Of a stretch of 64,000 nucleotides of DNA, positions 26,298 to 35,263 are shown in pieces. A model generated the notes under the pieces. That model saw only the letters and a program-made list of their open reading frames with translations, ran no database searches and was not told where the DNA came from. Every line of letters begins with the position of its first letter. The first letter of the stretch is position 1. Origin of the DNA: Actinomycetes bacterium (GTDB taxonomy: Bacteria > Actinomycetota > Acidimicrobiia > Acidimicrobiales > Ilumatobacteraceae); NCBI GenBank assembly GCA_025356335.1, contig JANXUF010000062.1:62001-126000 (forward strand), written 5' to 3'. Both the position numbers and the translations under genes were made by a program.

Positions 26298-26309
26298 TTG
26301 TTATAACCA
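26298..26309. promoter_or_regulatory. Candidate GntR operator (GTTATAAC palindrome)
   Basis: TTGTTATAACCA, with a perfect GTTATAAC core, lies in the AT-rich 156-bp gap between the divergent thiolase-like and GntR genes. Its position suits autoregulation and control of the minus-strand operon. GntR operators are often short palindromes of GT...AC form. Confidence 0.4.
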
Positions 26310-26359
26310 TTCAACCAACATGTCAAGGCGGAAACGACCGTGAAATGTAGGATCCCGAC

Positions 26360-27118
26360 ATGAGCCAGGCCTCGCTCCATATCCCCCTCAGCGGCGTCGA
26401 CAGAATTCGGCCGGCTTATGCACAGGTCGCCGAGCAACTGCGCAAAGTCATCCTCAGCGGCGAGATGAACCCAGGTGATCGTCTGCCGAACGAAGCGGAG
26501 ATGGCACAGACCTTCGGCGTCAGCCGGACGACGATCCGCGAGGCCCTTCGGGTGCTTTCGTCGCAGGGCCTGCTGGTGACGGAGCGGGGCGTGACCGGTG
26601 GGACGTTCGTGTCGCGTGCCGACCCGCAGCATGTCAGCGATCTCCTCGAGATCGGGCTCAACGTTCTGACGGGCAACGAGGGCCTGACCATCACCGAGTT
26701 GCTGGAGACGCGCGAAGTCATCGAGGCTCGGACGGCTCGGCTCGCGACGACGCGACGAACCGACAGCGACCTTGCACGCATCGAGATGCAGCATCAGCGC
26801 GAGCATCCGGCCGAGCAGTCGTTCGAGGAGGCCTTCGAAGCACACTGCGATTTCCACCTGGCTATCGCCGAGGCGTCGCACAACCGCTTGCTGCTCGTCG
26901 TCCTCAAGCCGATTTTCAACGTGTTGCGCGGCTTCGCCTCGCAGGTCCGCTCGAACACCGAGGAGGTTCCGCACGATCACGCTGCACTGATCGCTGCAAT
27001 TCGCAACCGCAAGGCGTCGCGTGCAGAGGACCTGATGCTCGCTCATCTCGGTCACCTTCGCGCCGTCTATGCCGCCCAGGAGGCACTCGCAGCGAAGCCG
27101 CCCGACGGCGTAGCATGA
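26360..27118 (+). CDS. FadR/GntR family transcriptional regulator
   Basis: A 252-residue regulator with wHTH around residues 20-85 (NEAEMAQTFGVSRTTIREALRVLSSQGLLVTERGVTGGTFV) and an FCD domain with ETREVIEARTARLA and the FHLAIAEASHN metal/ligand helix. FCD members respond to small carboxylates or acyl-CoAs and usually repress. It is divergent from the thiolase-like gene and its stop overlaps the CoA-transferase start (ATGA), so it likely controls both directions. It is separate from the GntR at 4307 and from the SARP-like regulators. Confidence 0.92.
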   Translation: MSQASLHIPLSGVDRIRPAYAQVAEQLRKVILSGEMNPGDRLPNEAEMAQTFGVSRTTIREALRVLSSQGLLVTERGVTGGTFVSRADPQHVSDLLEIGLNVLTGNEGLTITELLETREVIEARTARLATTRRTDSDLARIEMQHQREHPAEQSFEEAFEAHCDFHLAIAEASHNRLLLVVLKPIFNVLRGFASQVRSNTEEVPHDHAALIAAIRNRKASRAEDLMLAHLGHLRAVYAAQEALAAKPPDGVA

Positions 27119-28278
27119 CCGACAAGTCCGCTGTGGAGCCGATCGTGGAACGTGGTCCGCTCGACGGAATTCGCGTTCTCGACATGGCGACGCTCGTCGC
27201 CGGTCCCGGCGCCGCCCGCTACCTCGGCGACTATGGCGCCGACGTCGTCAAGATCGAACAGCCGAGCGGCGACTCCGCCCGCTCCCTCGGCCTGAACCGC
27301 GACGGAGACGCCGATTCATATTTCTGGAAGCTGTTGTCGCGCAACAAGCGCTCGATCGTGCTCGATCTCAAACTCGAAGCAGGCGTAGAGCGGTTCAGAA
27401 CGCTGGTCACCAACGCCGATGTACTCGTCGAGAACCTTCGAACGGGAAAGCTCGAATCGCTCGGGTTCGGACCCGACCTACTCGCCGAGCTCAACCCGCG
27501 GCTAGTCGTACTCCGAGTGACCGGTTTCGGCCAGACAGGTCCCTACGCCCGCCGGCCCGGATTCGCCACACTCGCCGAGGCGATGAGCGGCTACGCATCC
27601 ATCACCGGCGAGCCCGACGGCCCTCCCCTCCTGCCGCCGACAGCGCTGACGGACGAGATCACTGCGCTGGTCGGCGCCTTCGCCGTGATGACGGCACTGT
27701 GGGAGCGGCAGGCGAGTGGCCTCGGCCAGGTCATCGACGTCAACCTCCTCGACTCGATGGTGCAGCTCATGGGCCCGTTGATCTCGGCGTTCACCGACCA
27801 GGGTTATCTCCAGCCGCGCCTCGGTTCCGGCATTCCGTACTCGGTTCCGCGCGGCACCTACCTGTCGTCGGACGGGCGTTGGATCGCCGTCTCCGCAACG
27901 GCGCAACCGATCGCCGAGCGCGTCCTCGTGCTGCTCGGTGTCGGCGGCGACCCACGGTTCGTCGATCAGCGCGGGCGGGTCGAGCATCGGTCGTTGATGG
28001 ACGAGATGATGCAGGAATGGATCGGCGCCCGGACAGCCGACGAAGTGCTCGCCGAATTCGAACGGATCGATGCCGCCGCGGCGCTCGTCTACTCGATCGC
28101 CGATCTCGTCGAGGACCCGCACATCAAACATCGCCGCAGCCTCATCGACATCGACGGCTACACCATGCAGGGCCTCGTCGCCCGGCTGAGCCGCACGCCA
28201 GGAGTGATCCGCCACACCGGCCGTGCCCTCGGAGCCGACACCGACACCTTCGACAACTGGGCGGCGTCCGCCCGCTGA
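27115..28278 (+). CDS. CaiB/BaiF family CoA-transferase
   Basis: The 387-residue protein is a family III CoA-transferase: GIRVLDMATLVAGPGAARYLGDYGADVVKIE at the N-terminus, NKRSIVLDLK, and TALTDEITALVGAFA with the Asp expected to form the acyl-enzyme. Family members move CoA between carboxylic acids, as in oxalate, carnitine or succinyl-CoA systems. Translational coupling to the GntR regulator suggests it activates the inducing acid or a pathway intermediate. Confidence 0.92.
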   Translation: MTDKSAVEPIVERGPLDGIRVLDMATLVAGPGAARYLGDYGADVVKIEQPSGDSARSLGLNRDGDADSYFWKLLSRNKRSIVLDLKLEAGVERFRTLVTNADVLVENLRTGKLESLGFGPDLLAELNPRLVVLRVTGFGQTGPYARRPGFATLAEAMSGYASITGEPDGPPLLPPTALTDEITALVGAFAVMTALWERQASGLGQVIDVNLLDSMVQLMGPLISAFTDQGYLQPRLGSGIPYSVPRGTYLSSDGRWIAVSATAQPIAERVLVLLGVGGDPRFVDQRGRVEHRSLMDEMMQEWIGARTADEVLAEFERIDAAAALVYSIADLVEDPHIKHRRSLIDIDGYTMQGLVARLSRTPGVIRHTGRALGADTDTFDNWAASAR

Positions 28279-28398
28279 CGGTCGACTCGACTGAGCGACA
28301 ACGGCGCAGGCAGGAATTCGGGCCTTGGATTCGCACGTGATCGCTGCCCACGCCGACTGAACGAGCCACGCGCAGACCGGTGAGCGACGGGAACGTCC

Positions 28399-28839
28399 TC
28401 AGGACGGGACGAAGACGGGAACGATCGTGGTGCCGTCGTCGGCTGCAGCGAAGCGGACGTCGACGGTCATACCGATGTGGACGGTCGCCGGGTCGCACAC
28501 CAATCTCGACAGGTACCGGAAGCCTTCGTCGACATCGATCAAGGCAATGACAGCGGGTTCCGGCATCCCAGGGCGGGCGGCGCGCCGCTGTATCGTGAAC
28601 GAATAGACCGTCCCAGACCCTGCGGCGTCCTCCCAGTGCAAGTCGGTCGATCCGCACAGCGGGCAGACCGAGCGCGGCGGGAACACCGCTGCGCTGCAGC
28701 CGTCACACCGGTGGAACGACAGCAGACGATCTCGGCAACGGGCGTACCACGCTGCTTCTTCGCCTCGCGGTTCAGGGGCAGCCAATCCCTGCACGTCGAT
28801 CAGGTCGTGGCTGCCCACCGCAGCGGAATGATCAGCCAT
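28399..28839 (-). CDS. Zn-ribbon OB-fold protein (DUF35), copy 1
   Basis: A 146-residue protein with a rubredoxin-like zinc ribbon (CDGC then CPLC near residues 45-63) followed by a DUF35 OB-fold with SGTVYSFTIQRRA and HIGMTVDVRF. In steroid side-chain degradation such domains (ChsH2 DUF35) bind acyl-CoA and hold a thiolase-like aldolase active. Its start overlaps the second DUF35 gene by 8 bp, and a thiolase-like gene precedes that one, so a heteromeric aldolase complex is likely. Confidence 0.88.
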   Translation of the reverse strand: MADHSAAVGSHDLIDVQGLAAPEPRGEEAAWYARCRDRLLSFHRCDGCSAAVFPPRSVCPLCGSTDLHWEDAAGSGTVYSFTIQRRAARPGMPEPAVIALIDVDEGFRYLSRLVCDPATVHIGMTVDVRFAAADDGTTIVPVFVPS

Positions 28840-29272
28840 CGCTGACGGCAGGAGCGGTCGCCCGCCAGAACGGCAGGCTCGCCTGATCCGTCAGCGGGAC
28901 GAAGTCGACACTGACCTCCATGCCGATGTGGACGTCGTCGACGTCGCTGCCGACGAGGTTGCCCATGATGCGCGGGCCCTCCTCGAGTTCGACGACCACA
29001 ACGGCATAGGGCAACCACTGCTTGAACGGCTCATTTCCGTTCTGGCGCACGATCGAGAACGTGTGTACCTTGCCACGACCCGCCGTCTTCAGCCATTCCG
29101 GCGTCTTGGCGCACATCTTGCACAGTGCTCGGGGGTAGAACTGCCGCGTCCCGCACGATGGGCATTCCTGCACGAGCAGTTCACCGCGTGTCGTCGCCTC
29201 CCAGTAGTGCTTCGACACCGGATCGAGTTCCGGGACCGGGCGACCTTCGACACCCATCTCACTGATGCTCAT
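28832..29272 (-). CDS. Zn-ribbon OB-fold protein (DUF35), copy 2
   Basis: ATG 29272, with AAGGAG 6-7 bp upstream, gives 146 residues, the same length as copy 1. CPSC and CKMC supply the zinc ribbon and GKVHTFSIVRQNG begins the OB-fold, which ends with VHIGMEVSVDFVPL. The start overlaps the thiolase-like stop (ATGA). Two tandem DUF35 genes beside one thiolase-like gene suggest either a heterodimer or one partner serving the second thiolase-like protein at 25046-26203. Confidence 0.88.
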   Translation of the reverse strand: MSISEMGVEGRPVPELDPVSKHYWEATTRGELLVQECPSCGTRQFYPRALCKMCAKTPEWLKTAGRGKVHTFSIVRQNGNEPFKQWLPYAVVVVELEEGPRIMGNLVGSDVDDVHIGMEVSVDFVPLTDQASLPFWRATAPAVSDG

Positions 29273-30438
29273 GACGTGCTCCTTCCGAGGATGACCGTTC
29301 CCATTGCCGACAACCAGCCGCCGGACCCGCACGCCAGCGCCAGTTCTGCGCCCTCGACCTGTGCGTCGCCGGCCTGGTGGCGCAGCTGCCGGGTCGCTTC
29401 GGCGAGCAGGAAGATGCCGCGCATACCGGGATGGCACGAGCTCAATGCACCGCCATCGGTGTTCAACGGCAGAGCGCCGCCGAGCTTCAAGGCGCCGGTC
29501 TGCACGAACGGTCCGCCCTCGCCCTTCTTGCAGAATCCGAGGTCCTCGAGCATCAGCAGTGCCGTGATCGTGAAGCTGTCGTACAGCTGCACCGTGTCGA
29601 TGTCCTCCGGCCGGACTCCGGCCTGGGCGAACGCCTTTTCACCGCTGCGGGCTGCGGCGGTCACGGTGTAGTCGGGCATCTGGCCGATATTCCAATGCGT
29701 CTGTGCCGCAGCGGCGCCGAGGATGTAGATCGGCGGCTGCTTGAGGTCCTTGGCGCGCTCTTCGGTCGTAATGAGGATCGCTCCTCCGCCGTCGGAGACG
29801 ACGCAGCAGTCGAGCATATGCAGCGGGTCGGCGATCATGCGCGAGTTGACGACGTCTTCGACCGTCAACGGCTTGCGGTACTGGGCGTTCGGGTTGAGTC
29901 CGGCATGCATGCGGCAGGCGACGGCGATCTCGGCGAGCTGCTCCGAAGTGGTGCCGTACTCGTACATGTGTCGTTGCGCCGCCATCGCGTAGGCGCCGAT
30001 CAGCGTGTTGCCCCACGGCGACTCGTACTGCAACGCGCCAGGGACGACTTCGCCCGGCTGCTTTGCGCCGAACGACGGGTTCGTGCCGGACTGCGTGTAC
30101 AGGTCGGATCCATAGGTCATCACGATCGCCTCGCACTGGCCGTCGCGGATCGCTGCGGCCGCGTGCTGTACGTAGAGCTCGAACGTCGATCCGCCGACGG
30201 CCGTGCCGTCGTAATAGCGCGGGTCGATGCCGAGGTATTCGGCCATCGTCCCGCCGTTGTCCGGGGCAGCGAAGTTGCCCTGGGCGGTCATGTAGCCGTC
30301 GATTTCCTTCTTCTCGAGACCGCTGTCGTCGAGCATGCGCTGGAACGCCAGTACGTGATGACCGACCGCATCGAGGTGCGGAGCTTTGGGGTAGTCGCTC
30401 AGGCCGACGCCGGCGATCACGGGGACTCGGGCACTCAT
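29269..30438 (-). CDS. Thiolase-like protein (Ltp2/DitF type), partner of DUF35
   Basis: ATG 30438, behind AAGGAG, gives 389 residues. GGSTFELYVQHAAAAI replaces the Cys-containing segment of true thiolases, and NTDGGALSSCHPGMRG retains the HPG loop. The neighbouring DUF35 genes and the missing nucleophile point to a retro-aldolase like Ltp2-ChsH2, which splits a 3-hydroxyacyl-CoA side chain; that comparison is from known steroid and diterpenoid pathways. The start is 76 bp from the upstream CoA ligase stop. Confidence 0.87.
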   Translation of the reverse strand: MSARVPVIAGVGLSDYPKAPHLDAVGHHVLAFQRMLDDSGLEKKEIDGYMTAQGNFAAPDNGGTMAEYLGIDPRYYDGTAVGGSTFELYVQHAAAAIRDGQCEAIVMTYGSDLYTQSGTNPSFGAKQPGEVVPGALQYESPWGNTLIGAYAMAAQRHMYEYGTTSEQLAEIAVACRMHAGLNPNAQYRKPLTVEDVVNSRMIADPLHMLDCCVVSDGGGAILITTEERAKDLKQPPIYILGAAAAQTHWNIGQMPDYTVTAAARSGEKAFAQAGVRPEDIDTVQLYDSFTITALLMLEDLGFCKKGEGGPFVQTGALKLGGALPLNTDGGALSSCHPGMRGIFLLAEATRQLRHQAGDAQVEGAELALACGSGGWLSAMGTVILGRSTS

Positions 30439-30514
30439 CGATTTCTCCTTGTCAGGCGTGCCACGGCATGGCCGCACGCGCCGGGTGTATGTACATCGTG
30501 TTGATCGGTGTGTT

Positions 30515-32119
30515 TCACGACCAGCCCCTCAGCTCTCGTTTGAGGATCTTGCCGCTGGCGTTCTTCGGCAGCTGCTCGGCGAGACATATCTCCGCAGGCA
30601 CCTTGTAGCCGGCGAGGCGGCTGCGGCAGAAGCCGCGCAGGTCGTCCTCGTCGAGGGTGACACCGGGAGCGAGCGTCAGGTAGGCGCGGACGATCTCTCC
30701 CCAGTGGACGTCCGCCGCGCCGATGACGGCGCATTCGACGATCCCCGGATAGTCGGCGAGCACCGACTCGATCTCGATTGGATAGACGTTCTCGCCACCA
30801 CGGATGATCATGTCGTTCTTGCGGCCGGCGAGGTACAGATACCCCTCCTCGTCCTGCCACGCCATGTCGCCGCCGCGGAACCATCCGTCGACGACGGCGT
30901 GCGAGGTCAATTCCGGTTGGTCCAGGTAGCCGCTCATCACCATGTCGCTGCGCGTGACGATCTCGCCGACGTCGCCCTGGGCGACCTCGTTGCAGTCCTC
31001 GTCCCAGATCTGCAAATCAATGCTGTAGCCGGGTCTGCCGATCGAGCCGAGCAGATGCGTCGCGCCGTTCAGTGCGCGTACGTGATCCTCGGGTGTCAGG
31101 ACCGTCTGCATGCCGGCCTCGGTGCCTGCGCCGAAGCCGTTGTAGAAGTCGCAGTGCATCATCTCCATCGCCCTGACGAGAAGGTTCGGGGACATCGGCG
31201 CAGCGCCGTAGAACACCGACTTCAGTGTGGCGAAGTCACTCGGCTGGATGCCTGGAACCTGGAGGAGGCCGTTGATCATCGTCGGCACGAGGAACACACC
31301 GGTCAAGCCTTTGCGGAACCATTCGATCGCCACCGCTGGATCCCACTGCGGCAGGATCAGCGATGTCATGCCGCGGGCGACGCACTTGACGATCAGGCCC
31401 ATGCCGGCGACGTGATAGAGCGGCGAGGCGGAGTAGCGGAACTCGTCGCGCATGAACCGGTACTCGATCATCGAGTTCGCCGACTGCATCTTGATCATCC
31501 GGTGCGACTGCATGACGCCCTTGGGCAGACCCGTCGTTCCGCTGGTGAAAGCGAGCGTGAGGATGTCGTCATCGGCGACCTCGAAGACCGGCGTCCGGCC
31601 TCCGGGATCGCTCGCCATCAGCTCCGCGTAGCTCGTCAGATCCGATTCACCGTCGAACGCGACGATCTGCACGAGATCCGGCAGCGACGGCTGCAGCTCT
31701 CGCATCAGTGCCACGTACCGATCGCTGACGAACGCCCAAGCCGCCTTGGCGGTGCGCATCAACGTCTCGACCTCGCGGGGGTGCAGGCGGAAGTTGAGCG
31801 GTACCGCCGTGACTCCCATCTTCATGAAGGCGAGCATCGTCTCGACGTATTCCGAGCAGTCGGTCGACAGGATGGCCACCCGGTCGCCCTGCCGTACACC
31901 ATGGTGGACGAGTGCCCGGATCAGAGCGTTCACACGATCGCGAACCTCGGCGAAGGTCCGGCTCGAGCCGTCTGCGAGCACGAAGCAGCGCAGCTCAGGC
32001 GTCCGCTTGGCGGTCATCTCGAGCCACTCGCCGACCATGATCCGCGACATCGGCGGCCCGCCGCGCAGCGGTTCTGGCCGGTCGAGTTCGACCGGCATCG
32101 TCGGAGCGCCCGCCGTCAT
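30515..32119 (-). CDS. AMP-dependent acyl-CoA synthetase/ligase
   Basis: ATG 32119 overlaps the SDR stop (ATGA); 534 residues. A3 motif TSGTTGLPKG, A5-like GFGAGTEAGM, A7/A8 GWFRGGDMAWQDEEGY with AGRKNDMIIRGGENVYP, and the catalytic Lys in PKNASGKILKRELRG near the C-terminus are all present. These enzymes convert fatty, aromatic or steroid-derived acids to CoA esters. In this operon it would activate the acid that the SDR, thiolase-like and DUF35 proteins then process. Confidence 0.92.
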   Translation of the reverse strand: MTAGAPTMPVELDRPEPLRGGPPMSRIMVGEWLEMTAKRTPELRCFVLADGSSRTFAEVRDRVNALIRALVHHGVRQGDRVAILSTDCSEYVETMLAFMKMGVTAVPLNFRLHPREVETLMRTAKAAWAFVSDRYVALMRELQPSLPDLVQIVAFDGESDLTSYAELMASDPGGRTPVFEVADDDILTLAFTSGTTGLPKGVMQSHRMIKMQSANSMIEYRFMRDEFRYSASPLYHVAGMGLIVKCVARGMTSLILPQWDPAVAIEWFRKGLTGVFLVPTMINGLLQVPGIQPSDFATLKSVFYGAAPMSPNLLVRAMEMMHCDFYNGFGAGTEAGMQTVLTPEDHVRALNGATHLLGSIGRPGYSIDLQIWDEDCNEVAQGDVGEIVTRSDMVMSGYLDQPELTSHAVVDGWFRGGDMAWQDEEGYLYLAGRKNDMIIRGGENVYPIEIESVLADYPGIVECAVIGAADVHWGEIVRAYLTLAPGVTLDEDDLRGFCRSRLAGYKVPAEICLAEQLPKNASGKILKRELRGWS

Positions 32120-33015
32120 TCGATCCCGACCATCGATCGCACGAGCGCCATCTCGTCCTTGCTGCTGCCCGGATAGACGAAGTCTGTCGCGTCGAAGATC
32201 TCCTCGAGATGATCGCGGACCGTCTCGACGGTGATCTCGTCGTCGGTCAGGTAACCACGTGTGACGCCGACGAACACCCTGGCGATGCGCCCGGCACCGA
32301 CGCTGATGACCTCGCCCGTCAGCGTCGAGGACTCGTGCGCCAGATAGGCCACGACGGGGGAGATCTTCTCGGTGCCCATCCGATGGCTGAGCGGATTGTC
32401 GAACGCCTCGGTCATACGCGTCCTGGCGACCGGGGCGATGGCGTTGGCGAGGATGTTGTGCTTCTGCCCCTCGATCGCCAGCACCTTGATCAGGCCGACG
32501 AGGCCCATCTTCGCCGCCCCGTACGACGCTTGACCGAAGTTGCCCCATAGTCCGGCTGAGGACGAGGTGACGATGACACGCCCGTATGCCTGCTCGCGGA
32601 AGTGGCGGAACGCCGGTCGAGTGACGTTGAACGCTCCGGCGAGGTGCACGGCGATGACCGCATCGACATCGCCAGACGACGTATTGTGGAACGACTTGTC
32701 ACGGACGATGCCGGCATTGTTGACGACGATGTCGACGCGGCCGAAGGCTTCGATGGCGGTCTGTATCAGTGCCTCACCGCCTTCGACGGTTGCGACGCTG
32801 TTCGTGTCGGCGACGGCGACGCCACCCGCCGCCTCGATCTCCTTGACGACCAACTGCGCCGGCCCGTCGTCGTGTCCGTCTCCGGACAGTGAGGCGCCCA
32901 TGTCGTTCACGACGACCGATGCACCGCGCCTGGCGAGTTCGAGCGCATGCGAGCGGCCGAGGCCGCCGCCTGCTCCCGTGACGACCGCGACTCTTCCGTC
33001 GAATCCCAGTTCCAT
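32116..33015 (-). CDS. SDR family oxidoreductase (MFE-2/3-hydroxyacyl-CoA dehydrogenase-like)
   Basis: From ATG 33015, with AAGGAG just upstream, 299 residues. TGAGGGLGRSHA near 14-25, NNAGIVRD and YGAAKMGL give cofactor and catalytic motifs. The length and the GxGGLGRSHAL pattern match the 17-beta-hydroxysteroid dehydrogenase type 4-like branch, which oxidises (3R)-hydroxyacyl-CoA. That fits a beta-oxidation step between the CoA ligase and the thiolase-like aldolase encoded downstream. Confidence 0.9.
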   Translation of the reverse strand: MELGFDGRVAVVTGAGGGLGRSHALELARRGASVVVNDMGASLSGDGHDDGPAQLVVKEIEAAGGVAVADTNSVATVEGGEALIQTAIEAFGRVDIVVNNAGIVRDKSFHNTSSGDVDAVIAVHLAGAFNVTRPAFRHFREQAYGRVIVTSSSAGLWGNFGQASYGAAKMGLVGLIKVLAIEGQKHNILANAIAPVARTRMTEAFDNPLSHRMGTEKISPVVAYLAHESSTLTGEVISVGAGRIARVFVGVTRGYLTDDEITVETVRDHLEEIFDATDFVYPGSSKDEMALVRSMVGIE

Positions 33016-33070
33016 ATCGTGCTCCTTGGTCATGCGACTGCGCCTGCCGGCGCGAAGGGGTGGGCGCCGT

Positions 33071-34081
33071 TCATGGCGCGTCGTTGTCGAGGGTGTTCTG
33101 CGTCGGGCGCTTCACAGAGTCGAGGATCTGTCCTGCTTGCGCTCTCGTCTGTTCGTCGAGGTCGAGCCGTAGCGCCGACAGGTTCTCCTCGAGTTCGGCG
33201 ACGGTACGGCAGCCGATCAGCGTGAGATCCGAGAGCGGGTCAGTGCGGATCAACGCGAGCACGAAGACGGCGAGGGAGACGCCGAGGCGCGAGGCGATCT
33301 CCCGGAGTTCGTCGGCGACCCTGACGTTCTCGGCGAAGGCATCCCCGGCGTAGAAGACGTTGCCGGAGTTGACGGCGTTGCCGAGCGTCCGCGATCGGTT
33401 GCGCCAGTCGGTGGACGGGAACTCGGTGTCGGCAGTCATCTGCTCGGCGAGCAGGCCGTGGACGAACGTGCCGTACGAAAGTCGCCGACAGCCGGCGTCC
33501 GCTGCCTGCTGCAGCTCATTCGCGTAGCGGCGGTCGAGCAGGCTGAAGCTGTACTCGACGAAGGTCGGAATGCCGGTCGCCATCGCCCGGCGGAATGCGT
33601 TCGCTCCGAAGTTGCAGAAGCCGACGTGCCTCGTCAAGCCGTCGTCGACGAGATGTTGGAGATTCTCCATCGCCTCTTCGGGGGTGCGCGAATGATCGAA
33701 CTGGTGCAGCAGGAAGACGTCGACGGCATCGGTCCGCAACCGCCCGAGCGATCCCTCGAGCGAACGCCGAAGTGCGTCGTACGACGAGTCGCGCGTCGAG
33801 ACCAGCAGGTTGGTGAGGTCGGGGTAGGACACGCCGCCTTTCGTCAACAGCGTGATCGACGAGCGCATCGGCGACAAGACCTCGCCGAGGAGCTCCTCCG
33901 ACTTGCCGCCCGCGTACATCGACGCTGTATCGAAGAAGCGGACCCCGTGGTCATACGCAGCCGAGATGACGTCCTTCGCCGTATCCTCGGACACCCCCCT
34001 GCCGGGGCCGGCGATCGTCCCGCCGCCGAAGGCGATTTGGTCGATGGAGCTGTTGGTCGCGTTGACCGAGGTCTGTGTCAT
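33071..34081 (-). CDS. Aldo/keto reductase (D-threo-aldose/pyridoxal dehydrogenase-like)
   Basis: ATG 34081 overlaps the hydrolase stop (ATGA); 336 residues. The TIM-barrel motifs HGVRFFDTASMYAGGKSEELLGE (catalytic Asp and Tyr), DVFLLHQFD with the active-site His, and a C-terminal NAD(P) site are present. It resembles D-threo-aldose 1-dehydrogenase-type AKRs. A paralog lies at 59030-60025, also close to a C-C hydrolase gene, so hydrolase and AKR seem to form a recurring module. Confidence 0.9.
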   Translation of the reverse strand: MTQTSVNATNSSIDQIAFGGGTIAGPGRGVSEDTAKDVISAAYDHGVRFFDTASMYAGGKSEELLGEVLSPMRSSITLLTKGGVSYPDLTNLLVSTRDSSYDALRRSLEGSLGRLRTDAVDVFLLHQFDHSRTPEEAMENLQHLVDDGLTRHVGFCNFGANAFRRAMATGIPTFVEYSFSLLDRRYANELQQAADAGCRRLSYGTFVHGLLAEQMTADTEFPSTDWRNRSRTLGNAVNSGNVFYAGDAFAENVRVADELREIASRLGVSLAVFVLALIRTDPLSDLTLIGCRTVAELEENLSALRLDLDEQTRAQAGQILDSVKRPTQNTLDNDAP

Positions 34082-35211
34082 ACCGTGACCGCCGCCAACT
34101 TGAGAGCGCTCCAGTCGGCGATGAGTTGGATGGCGATGTTCGGCTCGTCGCACTGACAGTGCTCGGCGCCACCCTCGTCGAGCGTGAAGACGCGGAGCTC
34201 CTTATCCGCCGATCCGGCGAGTTCGAGGGCGCCGTAGGCGTCGCGCAACGGGATCTGCTGGTCGTGCTCGCCGTGAAGGATCAGGAACGGCTGCGTCAGG
34301 AGCGGCAGCACGTCGACGAGCGTCCACTGCTTGACCCGCTCCAGCGCCTCGTCCATCGTCTCGGTGCCCATCACCCAAGGCAACTGCCAGTGCGGCACGG
34401 AAACCGTCGGGCTGCGACGCGCCCACCGGTCCTTCCACGTCTCGCCCCAGTCGAGTATCGCACCCCAGGCGGCGACACACTTGAGACGCTTCTCGAACGC
34501 TGCGGCACGCGGCGCGTAGTAGCCGCCAAGGCTGACTCCGAAGACGCCGATGCGGTCGGAGTCGACGTCATCGCGCGTCTCGAGGTAATCGACATACGCG
34601 CTCGCCGGGACCTCGTAGTCCGGTCGCGACGGCATGCCGTGCAGTCGCAGCGGCTCACCGACACCGGGGCTGTCGACGACGAGGATGTTCAGACCGCGCC
34701 TGGCGAAGTTGTCGCGGACGGTCATCGAGAGGATCTCCTTCGACGTGTCGAACCCGTCGAAGAACAGCATCGTCGGCTTCGGACCGGGTCCGGGTGCCGG
34801 GATGAAGTACGCAGGCAGCGTCCCCTCGGGGATCTGCACCTCGATGCGCTCCCACGGCATCTTCGACAGTTTGACCGCACGGCCGAAACAGTCGAGGTGG
34901 CGGCGGTAGCACTCGGCCTTGCGGTCGCCGAGCGTCATCTGCCGTTCGGCCATGATGTGGTAGATCGAGGCGCGCATCAAACGGTCGCCGGCGCTGATCT
35001 CGTATCCACGGGCGAGGTCGTCGGCGGCGAGCGACTCCTGCTGCTCGGCGATTCCGGACCAGGCCTCGACCCAGTCCTCGGCGGTCGGGTGTTCCAGGTC
35101 GCGAAGCTTGGAGCAGCCGCGATCGATCTCGCCGATCTGCGCGCCGCACCGCAATGCCGTGTGAACTGCGAGCGACCACGTGTAGTTGCCCGGAAAATAA
35201 TGGTACATCAT
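34078..35211 (-). CDS. Alpha/beta hydrolase, DHPON-hydrolase/FrsA-like (paralog 1)
   Basis: The 377-residue protein has a helical N-terminal cap of about 130 residues, then an alpha/beta core with the elbow GVSLGG (Ser227), an acid near Asp317 (HGEHDQQIP) and His351 in GGAEHCQCDEP. This layout matches 2,6-dihydroxypseudooxynicotine hydrolase and related C-C bond hydrolases, which cleave beta-diketone-like bonds. Two paralogs with nearly the same frame, at 51439-52617 and 62149-63276, share the YFPxNYxWS start and the triad. Substrate unknown. Confidence 0.88.
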   Translation of the reverse strand: MMYHYFPGNYTWSLAVHTALRCGAQIGEIDRGCSKLRDLEHPTAEDWVEAWSGIAEQQESLAADDLARGYEISAGDRLMRASIYHIMAERQMTLGDRKAECYRRHLDCFGRAVKLSKMPWERIEVQIPEGTLPAYFIPAPGPGPKPTMLFFDGFDTSKEILSMTVRDNFARRGLNILVVDSPGVGEPLRLHGMPSRPDYEVPASAYVDYLETRDDVDSDRIGVFGVSLGGYYAPRAAAFEKRLKCVAAWGAILDWGETWKDRWARRSPTVSVPHWQLPWVMGTETMDEALERVKQWTLVDVLPLLTQPFLILHGEHDQQIPLRDAYGALELAGSADKELRVFTLDEGGAEHCQCDEPNIAIQLIADWSALKLAAVTV

Positions 35212-35263
35212 CGCTCCCTGGCGTGATCGGAGATCGGCTGCGTGCCGACGAGGTAGCTATTCA

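Noticed and set aside
32120-32548. N-terminal extension of the acyl-CoA synthetase
   Set aside because: It overlaps the SDR coding region and is Arg-rich shadow sequence; ATG 32119 fits the family.
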